This document shows, one piece after another, positions 25,878-32,933 of a DNA stretch of 51,194 nucleotides (positions within the stretch are counted from its first letter, which is position 1; each line of letters starts with the position of its first letter). The notes below the pieces were generated by a model. That model saw only the letters and a program-made list of their open reading frames with translations. It had not been told where the DNA came from and made no database searches. Source of the stretch: a virus; the IMG/VR virus record IMGVR_UViG_3300039210_000264, positions 1-51,194 of that record; one strand, 5' to 3'. The translations under genes and the position numbers were made by a program.

Positions 25878-26585
25878 TTATTCCCCGTCCTCGTCTTCAT
25901 CCGGCTCGCGGTCTTCCTGTTCGTCGAACGAGGGCATGGATGGCATAAGAGGTGCGTGCTTCTTTTCCCACTGGTCGAGAGCGCTTTGGGCAGACGATAG
26001 GTCTTCCGCGCTGATGTTGACGGCTATGCTCGAACTCTCTACGCGCAGCTTACGCTCGCCTTTCTCACTGGCTACATCCGAAAGCACCCCCCGAATCTGC
26101 TCAACCAGGGCGGCGTTGAAGCGCACAATATCTACCCGCTCCGCATCCTCCCCACTACCGATCTGCTTTACGTCGGGCAGCCACAGCTTCGTGCGGTCCC
26201 CCTTATCGTCCTCAAAGAAATATTGGGCATACAGGTCGGCTTCGATTGCCTTCAGCCGTGCAACGCGCTTGAAGTCGAGGCCGATCCCCTCCTCCATCAC
26301 CAGGCGGCGCTCCTCGGCCATCCGCGCGTTCTTCTCGTATTCTATGGCCCCGTCGTATTCCTCTGCCCTCCCCGGCCACCCATACTTCACGCTCCACGTG
26401 CGGAGCGTGCCGTGCTTGGTAGTGGGCGAGCCCGGAGTGCGCTGGTACTGCTCGGCCAGCTTCTTCATGTCGCGACCCGGCCCCCAGCGCAGCCAGTCGT
26501 TGCAGGCCACTATCACCTTGTGTGATTCACCGAGGGCGGGCACGCCTGCCAGTAGTTCTGTTTTGCGTGGTGCTTTATTTGGCAT
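25878..26585 (-). CDS. terS: Terminase small subunit
   Basis: 235 residues, ending with a TAA next to the terL start. An N-terminal helix-turn-helix-like region (DMKKLAEQYQRTPGSPTTKH, then TLRTWSVKYGWPGRAEEYD) matches the DNA-binding domain of small terminases. A helical centre (ADLYAQYFFED) and an acidic tail (EDREPDEDEDGE) follow. It recognises the packaging site; a pair of 15-bp direct repeats just upstream may be part of that site. Confidence 0.85.
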   Translation of the reverse strand: MPNKAPRKTELLAGVPALGESHKVIVACNDWLRWGPGRDMKKLAEQYQRTPGSPTTKHGTLRTWSVKYGWPGRAEEYDGAIEYEKNARMAEERRLVMEEGIGLDFKRVARLKAIEADLYAQYFFEDDKGDRTKLWLPDVKQIGSGEDAERVDIVRFNAALVEQIRGVLSDVASEKGERKLRVESSSIAVNISAEDLSSAQSALDQWEKKHAPLMPSMPSFDEQEDREPDEDEDGE

Positions 26586-26716
26586 AGTTCTTTAGGCAAT
26601 AAAAAAGACGACTACCATTCGAGGACGTGGTGCGTCCCTCTGAAAGTAATCGCCTGCGCGGTAAGCTCGTGACGTGAGCGCCTGCGCGGTAAGAAACTAT
26701 TTTGATTTATGTAAAG
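26586..26716. other. Intergenic region upstream of the terminase genes with direct repeats and a weak terminator
   Basis: CGCCTGCGCGGTAAG occurs at 26651-26665 and 26679-26693, exactly 28 bp apart. On the minus strand a broken stem (GACG...ACCA / TGGT...CGTC) precedes a run of six T near 26604-26599, a possible weak terminator. The repeats next to terS make this a candidate pac or cos region. Confidence 0.6.
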
Positions 26717-26992
26717 CTAAGTTAGTTTTACCTGCGGCCCGCCCCGGACGTGGCCTGTCTGAAGATTGACCTGTATGCGACCTGTCCAGCTCTGCTCTTC
26801 AGCGAGAGCCAGCCGCTCGGCCACCTCCACCAGCACTTCGGCCAGGTGAGGGTGTAAGGCCAGCAGACCGGCAATACGGGCGTACTGCTCGACCGGCCCC
26901 TGCGTCTCCAGTTGGGAGTCGGGGCCTATGGGTACTATATTAGCACGTGGTTTACTTGCCGTCAAGAGCCTCAGCCTTTTGCGTAGTGGCAT
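26717..26992 (-). CDS. Small protein of unknown function before terS
   Basis: 91 residues from the ATG at 26992, with GGAGG 12 nt upstream; it overlaps the previous gene by 41 nt. Basic N-terminus (MPLRKRLRLLTASKPR), then a helix-rich centre (IAGLLALHPHLAEVLVEVAE) and a short C-terminal beta-like end. No family recognised. Confidence 0.65.
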   Translation of the reverse strand: MPLRKRLRLLTASKPRANIVPIGPDSQLETQGPVEQYARIAGLLALHPHLAEVLVEVAERLALAEEQSWTGRIQVNLQTGHVRGGPQVKLT

Positions 26993-27326
26993 TCGGGTCG
27001 CGTGCCTCCTCTTTTATGGGCCAAGCTGCGGTGGCCAACTTTAGCAGTTCCCTGCCTTGCGCTAAGGCCACTATTTTTTCCCCCAGTGTGAGTGGGCGCT
27101 GTATCGCATCAACCAAAGCTCCGTTTAGCACCATCGCCACCTCTAATGCCTGGTCACGCTGCAATTCAAGTACAGGGATGCGGTTATGCTCTGCCTCTAT
27201 CTGCTTACAATCCTTTGCCTTTTGACACGTAGCCACAATTCTCATGTTGTAGCCTACCACCCAGTAAGCGTCCGGTGTCCCAGGGCCGCTCGCGTTCCAC
27301 TGTGACCAGTGTTCTTGCTCACTCAT
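26952..27326 (-). CDS. Hypothetical early/middle protein
   Basis: 124 residues with SD AAGGAG. It contains a helix-rich middle (AEHNRIPVLELQRDQALEVA) and IQRPLTLGEKIVALAQGREL. No recognised domain. It sits at the end of the run of small genes that leads into terminase. Confidence 0.7.
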   Translation of the reverse strand: MSEQEHWSQWNASGPGTPDAYWVVGYNMRIVATCQKAKDCKQIEAEHNRIPVLELQRDQALEVAMVLNGALVDAIQRPLTLGEKIVALAQGRELLKLATAAWPIKEEARDPNATTQKAEALDGK

Positions 27327-27328
27327 TT

Positions 27329-27664
27329 CTATGTCTCCTTTTTACCCGTGACTTGGACAATCCCCTGCATGCCGCTCAGCACACGGTAACCTCGCGGCAG
27401 GGTATGCAGAAAGCGCATGTTATAGGCACTATACTGCCCCTCCATCTCCCTCAGCATGTACCACTCCGGCAGCCGACGGGCAGGCCATAAGCGGCACGCA
27501 TAATCAATCACACCCTCTCCAAACTCCCCCAGCAATCGCACCTGTGCGGCTGCCAGATGTGGGTGGTATTTATCACGCCACCGCGCATACCGCAATGTGC
27601 CCGCTCGTAGTCTTTGCAAGCGGCTGACACGCAATCTTAGCAGGCGGCGGCGGCGGCTATACAT
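27329..27664 (-). CDS. Arg-rich hypothetical protein
   Basis: 111 residues with SD GGAGG. The first 50 residues are very basic (MYSRRRRLLRLRVSRLQRLR), then aromatic and Arg-rich helices. The charge suggests nucleic acid binding, but no known fold is seen. Starts 13 nt after the previous stop. Confidence 0.7.
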   Translation of the reverse strand: MYSRRRRLLRLRVSRLQRLRAGTLRYARWRDKYHPHLAAAQVRLLGEFGEGVIDYACRLWPARRLPEWYMLREMEGQYSAYNMRFLHTLPRGYRVLSGMQGIVQVTGKKET

Positions 27665-27677
27665 GCTCTTCTCCCTC

Positions 27678-27947
27678 CTACCTCGCAGGCAAGGGTGTCA
27701 GTCGATCCTCCGGCACCCCGGCTGCTCGCTCTCTCCATCTCTGAGTGTATATAGTGCACTTGTACGTCGCTCGCTCGCGCCTGGGCCGAAGACGATCTCT
27801 GCGCTGATACTGTTGGCGACTAGTGGCTTTAGGTATGCGCCTGTGGTCTATGCTCCCCATGCAGGCAATACACCACCCGCCCGAAGACGAGATAAACCAA
27901 ACGTCCGGCTCACCCCTGCCGCAATTGGTGCATTTGCGCTCACTCAT
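27678..27947 (-). CDS. Zinc-ribbon protein
   Basis: 89 residues. CTNCGRGEPDVWF and GGWCIACMGS give C-x2-C ... C-x2-C spacing of a zinc ribbon at the N-terminus. The rest is Arg-rich. It overlaps the preceding gene by 8 nt. Function unknown; one of many small cysteine-pair proteins in this region. Confidence 0.75.
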   Translation of the reverse strand: MSERKCTNCGRGEPDVWFISSSGGWCIACMGSIDHRRIPKATSRQQYQRRDRLRPRRERATYKCTIYTQRWRERAAGVPEDRLTPLPAR

Positions 27948-28179
27948 GCTCTTGCTGTGCTCCTTCTCCCGTACCCAGTCCTACCAACTGGAAGATATGT
28001 GTAACCCTCTCCGCCTCAAACCTCCAGAATGCGGGGTCCAGCTGAGCAATCGGGTGAGGCTCTTCCCCGCTCGGCATTGGTCCCTTCCCGCTTAGGAAGA
28101 CCGGCCTGTACTCGGTTGGCGCGATACGCGCTCGCACATAGTTCGGCGATTGTCTCAGCCTGCGCTCAAAGTTACTCAC
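27940..28179 (-). CDS. Hypothetical protein
   Basis: 79 residues from a GTG at 28179, with AAGGGGGG 7 nt upstream. No cysteine pairs or recognised motif (NYVRARIAPTEYRPVFLSGK). It is in the operon of small early/middle genes. Confidence 0.65.
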   Translation of the reverse strand: MSNFERRLRQSPNYVRARIAPTEYRPVFLSGKGPMPSGEEPHPIAQLDPAFWRFEAERVTHIFQLVGLGTGEGAQQEHE

Positions 28180-28191
28180 CGCTTGCCCCCC

Positions 28192-28461
28192 TTACCACAT
28201 CTCGGGCGGTGCTATTCGATACTCACCGGCCTGATCAAGACGAACTCTCCACTCTTCTTGCGCGGCGTAAAACTCGCCTTCAATGCCAGGCGCGATGATA
28301 GCAGACCACTTCTTGCGCGTTGGCACGCCCGTGCCTACGTAGCAATCCGGGCACGGCCCCAGGAATGCTACGTTCATAAAAGCATCCATACCGACCCGAA
28401 CCTTCCCCTTGCCGCCGCAGGTCTCACATACTGGGTACAACTCATAATCAAGCCCAATCAC
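28192..28461 (-). CDS. DnaJ-type zinc-finger protein
   Basis: 89 residues, starting at a GTG that overlaps the previous stop (GTGA). CETCGGKGKV and CPDCYVGTG are two C-x2-C-x-G-x-G knuckles as in the DnaJ central domain. The C-terminal half is aromatic and charged. It may act as a small chaperone-like or RNA-binding protein; function not known. Confidence 0.75.
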   Translation of the reverse strand: MIGLDYELYPVCETCGGKGKVRVGMDAFMNVAFLGPCPDCYVGTGVPTRKKWSAIIAPGIEGEFYAAQEEWRVRLDQAGEYRIAPPEMW

Positions 28462-28757
28462 GTCTTACCCCTCACTTTCAGCACCCGACGCCGACCGAGC
28501 GTCGGGCTGCCAACAAAGACCTCGCCTTTCTCTTGCAGTACCAGCACCTCATCAGGCGTAAGCTCTACCACTACACCCAACTGGTCCAGGAACCATAACG
28601 GAGATCGTCGCGCACGCCAGCAGTCCCCGCAGATAGGCGCGGATGTCTCGGGCAGATATATCGGCAACCAATGAACCAGGTCGTGGCCACACATGGTACA
28701 AGGCTCCAAATCTCGTGGTGCAGTTACAGTTTCTGTCCACGCGCCCGCCTCACTCAC
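28458..28757 (-). CDS. Zinc-ribbon protein
   Basis: About 99 residues if it starts at the GTG at 28757, which overlaps the previous small gene's stop as GTGA; a GTG at 28766 is also possible. CTMCGHDLVHW and ICGDCWRARRS form a C-x2-C ... C-x2-C ribbon. The second half (LTPDEVLVLQEKGEVFVGSP) is beta-rich. Unknown function. Confidence 0.7.
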   Translation of the reverse strand: MSEAGAWTETVTAPRDLEPCTMCGHDLVHWLPIYLPETSAPICGDCWRARRSPLWFLDQLGVVVELTPDEVLVLQEKGEVFVGSPTLGRRRVLKVRGKT

Positions 28758-28885
28758 CTGTTCCACGTACGTTCACATCGCTGGCATGCGCATACCTGCC
28801 TTTGCCTGCACGGATGTCTACGATCTACCTTGAAATAGCAGGACCAATGTGCCCGATGAAATAGTCTGCACCATAGTTCTTTCAC
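28754..28885 (-). CDS. Tiny cysteine-rich protein, translationally coupled
   Basis: A 43-residue frame from a GTG at 28885 whose last base pair overlap with the upstream stop reads GTGA; AGGGGGTG lies just upstream. The sequence has Cys at 6, 16, 26, 32, 34 and 37 and ends VCACQRCERTWNR, a typical zinc-knuckle end of small phage proteins. It fills what would otherwise be a gap between the RusA-like gene and the next zinc-ribbon gene, with overlaps on both sides. Confidence 0.65.
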   Translation of the reverse strand: MKELWCRLFHRAHWSCYFKVDRRHPCRQRQVCACQRCERTWNR

Positions 28886-29280
28886 GCTTTCACCCCCTCA
28901 TAGCTCACGCTTACAGTCACCCACACCGCCGGCAACTGGTGTGCATCGTAGGCAGGCTGAAGAGTTGAGAACGCGAAGTGCCTATCGTTGATGCCCGTCC
29001 CCTCCTCGACCGCATCGTTCACCAGCTCGGCCAGGTTATGCAGGTCAACGGCATGGTTGGCGTCGAGGAAGCGCGCGCTAATCTGAACGCTTACGGGAGG
29101 GCCAGGCGAGAGGATGCCGTCTATGAACAGCACCATGCGCACGCTATTCGCGAGGTCGCTCTTCCACTGCTTGGCCTCATCGTTCATGCCGTAGCGCCGA
29201 TTGCCCCCTTTCCAAAGGTGGTTCTTACTCAGGGACATGCCCGGATAATCCATGCCGATAGTGAAGGTATGCTCTCTCAC
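28882..29280 (-). CDS. RusA-like Holliday junction resolvase
   Basis: 132 residues from a GTG (29280) overlapping the previous stop. The signature DANHAVDLHNLAELVNDAVE followed by GTGINDRHF matches the RusA family: an Asp-Asn start, the D-x-x-N-L helix and the late (D/N)-D-R/x-x that carry the metal-binding acidic residues. RusA-type enzymes resolve branched DNA and are common in phage recombination modules. It would act with the Bet/RecT protein encoded 7 kb upstream in the same transcription direction. Confidence 0.68.
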   Translation of the reverse strand: MREHTFTIGMDYPGMSLSKNHLWKGGNRRYGMNDEAKQWKSDLANSVRMVLFIDGILSPGPPVSVQISARFLDANHAVDLHNLAELVNDAVEEGTGINDRHFAFSTLQPAYDAHQLPAVWVTVSVSYEGVKA

Positions 29281-29768
29281 TCTTCCCACCCCGGCCCGAA
29301 GAACCACCCCATCGAGCCTGTATGGTAAAAGTCCACCAGCTGCTTGGACAGAGCAGGCGCAGGCGTCCACAGGCGAAGCGTACCCTTGACAGGGATAGGC
29401 TCAGGCAGCACTCGCACTTTCTCAAATGCCCACGCCCAGCGCCCATATGAGAAATCGCCAAACGCTTTTTCCTCATCGCTAAGTGGGTTCAGGATGTAAT
29501 GAGCTAGACGGCAATCCACCAGCTCCCCCACGGCCAGTATTACACCGAGCGGGAGTTCATGAACGCTGTAGTAGCCTGCATTTATAAGGGTGTCCCTGAA
29601 GCGCGCGTCATTGGCCGTAAGCTCTCGCGCCCACTTCGGATACCCCTTCGCTGCGTGTATCGCTACCAAGCCTCTATACTCTGTCCGCCAGGAGCGCGTT
29701 TCGAAACGCTTCGCGCCTATCGAAAGGAGAGTTGCCCACGGTTGCGTCAACGACAAGGCCTTGATCAT
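29277..29768 (-). CDS. ASCH-domain protein
   Basis: 163 residues, starting at the ATG overlapping the preceding stop (ATGA). The sequence ALSLTQPWATLLSIGAKRFE...TEYRGLVAIHAAK...GVILAVGELVDC...WAWAFEKVRVLPEPIPVKG is the ASCH fold signature (Q-P-W at the start, G-x-K-x-x-E-x-R, A-x-x-x, and a late W/F-x-L/F-x-x). ASCH proteins bind RNA or modified nucleosides and some are nucleases or hydrolases. The precise substrate is unknown. Confidence 0.85.
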   Translation of the reverse strand: MIKALSLTQPWATLLSIGAKRFETRSWRTEYRGLVAIHAAKGYPKWARELTANDARFRDTLINAGYYSVHELPLGVILAVGELVDCRLAHYILNPLSDEEKAFGDFSYGRWAWAFEKVRVLPEPIPVKGTLRLWTPAPALSKQLVDFYHTGSMGWFFGPGWEE

Positions 29769-29998
29769 TGCTTGCCACCACCTTCCAGCGCTGCATCGCC
29801 CCACGCTATCGCACCCTGCACGCGCTTGATGCACTCCTCGCACAGACGCGCATGGAAGCTCTCCTCCGGCACGAGCTTCGGCACGCCCAGCACTGGTTGG
29901 CTGAGGTCGATCTTATTTATGACCATGTAGTACGCCGGCACGTTGAGGGGATGCATGCTACCGCACCGCTCGCACTGCCAGAACGATTTCTTCACCAT
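29765..29998 (-). CDS. Zinc-ribbon protein
   Basis: 77 residues. CERCGSMHPLNVPAYYMV near the start and RLCEECIKRVQ later give the C-x2-C ... C-x2-C ribbon. Its stop overlaps the ASCH gene start. Unknown function. Confidence 0.75.
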   Translation of the reverse strand: MVKKSFWQCERCGSMHPLNVPAYYMVINKIDLSQPVLGVPKLVPEESFHARLCEECIKRVQGAIAWGDAALEGGGKQ

Positions 29999-30444
29999 TA
30001 CTCTTTCTCAGGAGGTGCAGGTACGGCCTCCATCTTCACAGTGAAGACTGTATTCATGGCCACATACCGCTTTGTCAAGAACTGGCCTTTGACCTTGATT
30101 GAGCTGCTGGCTGCCGCTTCCAGCCCGCTTGTGCCGAACTGATCCGCCATGTTCTCGATGTGCTCTACGAGCAAGGCGATAATCTGATCGGCGTTCCTGA
30201 AAGCACCCGGTATGATCGCCTGTTTGTGGTCCGTACCACGCACCGCGACCGCAGCCGGGTTTGCCTCTTGCAGGAAGTCCTCTACGATCTGCCTAAACTC
30301 TCCGTTCTCGTCAACTTCACTATTTGCTGGCATGATGCCCTCCTTCTCCATCTCATCTTTCAGTGCCGCCTCAAACTCCGGCGAGACTAAACTGTCTCCG
30401 CTGCCCTTGTGGTCGATGTGGTAGGTTGTCTTTACTCCGCTCAT
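29998..30444 (-). CDS. Hypothetical protein
   Basis: 148 residues from the ATG at 30444, with GGGAG upstream. Soluble, mixed charge; central helix region (ADQIIALLVEHIENMADQFG) and a C-terminal beta end. No recognised domain. Its stop shares a base with the next start. Confidence 0.7.
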   Translation of the reverse strand: MSGVKTTYHIDHKGSGDSLVSPEFEAALKDEMEKEGIMPANSEVDENGEFRQIVEDFLQEANPAAVAVRGTDHKQAIIPGAFRNADQIIALLVEHIENMADQFGTSGLEAAASSSIKVKGQFLTKRYVAMNTVFTVKMEAVPAPPEKE

Positions 30445-30496
30445 GGTTCTATTGCTCCCTTCAAGTGGCAACTTCTGCCAGATAGCGCCTAAGCGC

Positions 30497-30739
30497 CTAT
30501 GCGTCTACAGCCTCCACGAACTGCTCGTGGAACCTGGTCGAGCCGCACAAGCACACTACCTTGGGTCTGCTTGCTGTTATGCCGGCGGCGTCCTCCAGGT
30601 CCGCGCCCAATTGGTTGAGTACGGCAGCACTAGCCTTGTAGCGCCGGTTCTGGCTCTCCTTCAGTTGGCGCGCAATGTCGGTGAGCGAACGCTGGATGCC
30701 TGTCATTTTAGTTATGTCTACCCTCGTCGTTACTTGCAT
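30497..30739 (-). CDS. Small protein ending in a fragment of a deoxyribosyltransferase-like (DUF4406-type) domain
   Basis: 80 residues from ATG 30739 (SD AAGGAG). The first ~55 residues are a helix (GIQRSLTDIARQLKESQNRR). The last 25 read PKVVCLCGSTRFHEQFVEAV, the opening beta-strand and G-S-T-R-F loop of nucleoside 2-deoxyribosyltransferase-like/DUF4406 proteins. It then stops, so the rest of that ~120-residue domain is missing. Either it is a truncated remnant, or the gene fused a fragment to an unrelated helix. Confidence 0.6.
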   Translation of the reverse strand: MQVTTRVDITKMTGIQRSLTDIARQLKESQNRRYKASAAVLNQLGADLEDAAGITASRPKVVCLCGSTRFHEQFVEAVDA

Positions 30740-30774
30740 TTGCTTTGCTCCTTTGGCGGCACGATGGCCGCTCG

Positions 30775-31083
30775 TTAGTTGTTGTTGCGGTACGGGACGA
30801 TCCACCCGTGGAAGTAAGAACGTAGCACCCGCCCCTCTTCGCAAGTGAGATCTAGCAACGCCTCGCGCTCCTGCCTGGTCATGGCCCTGCACGGCACCCC
30901 CTCGATTACCTCCTCGCCCACGACCAGGATGAAGTACACATCCACCAGGTGTTTGGGTGGCGTGCCTGCCCACTCCGGGGCTACATCGTAGTGCAGCTTC
31001 TCGCTCAGCCGGGTGCCTCCTCTTCCTCGTTTTGTGTCGATTCGTGTCTCTGCTTGTTGCTGGGCACGCTCAATGGGCCTCAC
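30775..31083 (-). CDS. Hypothetical protein
   Basis: 102 residues from a GTG overlapping the previous gene by 14 nt. The middle has HLVDVYFILVVGEEVIEGVP followed by charged helices (MTRQEREALLDLTCEEGRVL). No recognised family. Confidence 0.6.
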   Translation of the reverse strand: MRPIERAQQQAETRIDTKRGRGGTRLSEKLHYDVAPEWAGTPPKHLVDVYFILVVGEEVIEGVPCRAMTRQEREALLDLTCEEGRVLRSYFHGWIVPYRNNN

Positions 31084-31648
31084 CGTCTTCAGCCTCCACG
31101 AGCTTGGGCCGGTACTCCGGCTTCAGTGTGGAGTGAAAGTACGGCCCGATCTGCTCCCCGTGCACGATGCAGTAGCGAGAGAGGCATAACAGCGTGCAGT
31201 CCGGGTACTCGCAGAGCGTGCCGGGTGTGGGCAGACCCTTCGTGCCGGCGGCGACCCTTTTCCAGCCGAGCAGCTTGCGTTGCTCCTGATCGCTCAGTTT
31301 GGCCTGCGTGTACTCGAGCGCCTCACTGCGGTTCTTCTCGGCCACAATGTCGAGCGCATTTACAGCATAGCCGTTGGTTCTCACTCTGGATGCGCGCTGG
31401 TAGTATTCGTCGATCTCTTCCAACTCCAGGTCTGCCAACACTTCGGCCCACGCCCCGATCATGAGCAGCTTGTCCACTCCCACGGGGAGGGGCTGATCAG
31501 TCGCTCGTCTTGCCTTCAAGATTATGTTCGCGAGCATGTCTACCAGCGCGCCACTCCATCTCTTCTCTAACGCTAGCCTCATTTTGCCGAGATCTAGCTG
31601 TTCCGGCTCCTGCTGGCTTGCTCTCTCGATGTCCATTGGTTGTACCAT
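31070..31648 (-). CDS. Hypothetical protein with a C-terminal cysteine cluster
   Basis: About 192 residues if it starts at ATG 31648 (SD-like AGGGGCGG, 8 nt upstream); later in-frame ATGs at 31636 and 31582 are possible. It overlaps the initiator gene by about 150 bp in another frame. The central part (LELEEIDEYYQRASRVRTNG) is helical. Near the end, LCEYPDCTLLCLSRYCIVHG forms a compact Cys cluster. Position next to the initiator suggests a replication role, but no family is recognised. Confidence 0.6.
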   Translation of the reverse strand: MVQPMDIERASQQEPEQLDLGKMRLALEKRWSGALVDMLANIILKARRATDQPLPVGVDKLLMIGAWAEVLADLELEEIDEYYQRASRVRTNGYAVNALDIVAEKNRSEALEYTQAKLSDQEQRKLLGWKRVAAGTKGLPTPGTLCEYPDCTLLCLSRYCIVHGEQIGPYFHSTLKPEYRPKLVEAEDGEAH

Positions 31649-32438
31649 TCTTGCTACCGCCCCTTTCCTTCTGCCACTTGTCTGCTTTGCGCATGGCAGC
31701 GAACCATGTTTGTGTCCAGTCCGTATAGCGATACTTTTGCCGGTTGGACTGCATACTGGCCTTCCATTCCTCGGTGGCCTCTCCAATGTCCAACTCGGGC
31801 AGGTTGCGGGAGGCCCAGGCCTCCATTTCAGCAGTCATCTTGAACATGGGCGGGAAAGACGTAGCTGGAGAAGAATCTGACGATGAAGAGGAGGAGGATG
31901 TGCTTTCAGGGGGTGTGGGTTGCGCGCTTGCGCGCTCCTCCCCCTCTATGGGATCATCCACTCTCTGGGTATTAGATTCTCTTTCTTGTTCTATATCTAC
32001 ATCTATACGCGTTACATTTGGTGTGTAACGCGTTACACCGCGTTTCACCTGTTCATCGGGCGGCTGTAACGCGTTTCTTTTGTTCTGTCTGTGACGTGTA
32101 ACGCGCTCCCTGATAGCCTCCGGCTCATCTGATGGCTTGGGTGCTTGGCGCTTGGCAAAGTTGATAAATGTCGTCTTGTTGCCCTCATCCTCAGACCATG
32201 CTACGATACGAAGCTTCACCAGTCGGGTAAGGGTCTGGCGCAATAGGTCAGTGTCGCCGCGCGACACCTCAACGGCCAGGAGGTCGAGGTCTTCATAGCC
32301 GGTTATAGTGCCCCGCTCGGTCTGCTCAGACGAAAAGCAAATAAGGCGATACCATACGCGATGCTGGGCGTCTGTTAGAGACTCCAACTTGGGGTCGTTG
32401 CGCGACTCGTTGTAAATCTTAAACCAGGGCCAGCTCAT
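31497..32438 (-). CDS. Replication initiator-like protein containing the iteron cluster
   Basis: 313 residues; the ATG overlaps the preceding stop. The N-terminus (MSWPWFKIYNESRNDPKLES...YRLICFSSEQ) is the winged-helix start typical of phage replication initiator/DnaD-like proteins. A low-complexity Ser/Thr/Glu linker follows (residues ~150-185), then a C-terminal helical domain (YRYTDWTQTWFAAMRKADKW, where W-x-x-W is typical of DnaD/helicase-loader ends). Repeats in its DNA at 32007-32105 look like origin iterons. It would open the origin and load the host helicase; no polymerase or helicase gene is seen. Confidence 0.75.
   Translation of the reverse strand: MSWPWFKIYNESRNDPKLESLTDAQHRVWYRLICFSSEQTERGTITGYEDLDLLAVEVSRGDTDLLRQTLTRLVKLRIVAWSEDEGNKTTFINFAKRQAPKPSDEPEAIRERVTRHRQNKRNALQPPDEQVKRGVTRYTPNVTRIDVDIEQERESNTQRVDDPIEGEERASAQPTPPESTSSSSSSSDSSPATSFPPMFKMTAEMEAWASRNLPELDIGEATEEWKASMQSNRQKYRYTDWTQTWFAAMRKADKWQKERGGSKNGTTNGHRESKPAGAGTARSRQNEASVREEMEWRAGRHAREHNLEGKTSD
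31966..32006. other. AT-rich stretch next to the iterons
   Basis: A run including TCTTTCTTGTTCTATATCT is markedly AT-rich compared with the GC-rich surroundings and directly abuts the repeat cluster, as expected of a DNA unwinding element. Part of the same coding gene. Confidence 0.5.
32007..32105. repeat. Iteron-like repeat cluster, candidate replication origin
   Basis: TGTAACGCG or its reverse complement CGCGTTACA occurs at 32008-32016, 32024-32032, 32029-32037, 32065-32073 and 32097-32105, with a one-mismatch copy (CGCGTTTCA) at 32039-32047. The second and third form a 16-bp palindrome GTGTAACGCGTTACAC (32023-32038). The cluster lies inside the initiator gene, just as lambda origin iterons lie inside gene O, and an AT-rich stretch adjoins it. 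Confidence 0.7.
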
Positions 32439-32932
32439 CGCAGCCGCCTTTCGTGGGCTGCTTCATGGCACGCCACGCAAAGTGTTTTAGCGTTGTTGGG
32501 ATCTGTGCGGCCCGGCGGGTAAGTTGCGAACGGGCGGATGTGGTGTACGTGCACCTCGATGCTATTGTCCCCACACCCCACGCACGTATAGTCATCACGC
32601 TCCAAAACCGCCAGCTTGAACTTCTCGTACTCTCGCGTGTGGCGCAGGTCTTGAGTACCTGGATCAGCTACAACCCAGTTCGGTTGCCAGCCGACAATCT
32701 GATAGCCATCGTCCACCTTGTCCCACAACCCCACGTGACACAGCTTCTTGACAAGCTCCTGCGTGTTAGCAACGTCGGCCAGTCTGCATATCTGCTCCAT
32801 AGGGATGAAGCCATCTGTCAGGTACTGGCCGCAATAGGCCAGCCCGCACACAAACAGCCACCCCGCGAGCGGCCCCGCCTTCACCACCTTCGGGTGGTTC
32901 GGGAATTGATCGTCGATCTTGAGCCAGCTCAT
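32435..32932 (-). CDS. Initiator-like wing fused to an HNH nuclease domain
   Basis: 165 residues from ATG 32932, one base after the preceding stop. The first ~100 residues (MSWLKIDDQFPNHPKVVKAG...CGQYLTDGFIP) resemble the N-terminal winged helix of the next gene's initiator. The C-terminus is an HNH nuclease core: VLERDDYTCVGCGDN, then HVHHIRPFA, then NAKTLCVACHEAAHE, with the two CxxC zinc pairs and His-His. This domain pairing is unusual; the N-terminus may recruit the nuclease to the origin. Confidence 0.8.
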   Translation of the reverse strand: MSWLKIDDQFPNHPKVVKAGPLAGWLFVCGLAYCGQYLTDGFIPMEQICRLADVANTQELVKKLCHVGLWDKVDDGYQIVGWQPNWVVADPGTQDLRHTREYEKFKLAVLERDDYTCVGCGDNSIEVHVHHIRPFATYPPGRTDPNNAKTLCVACHEAAHERRLR

Positions 32933-32933
32933 G

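Noticed and set aside
26938-26955. TTAGCACGTGGTTTA as a parS-like site
   Set aside because: Only the CACGTG core matches and it lies within coding sequence at a gene overlap.
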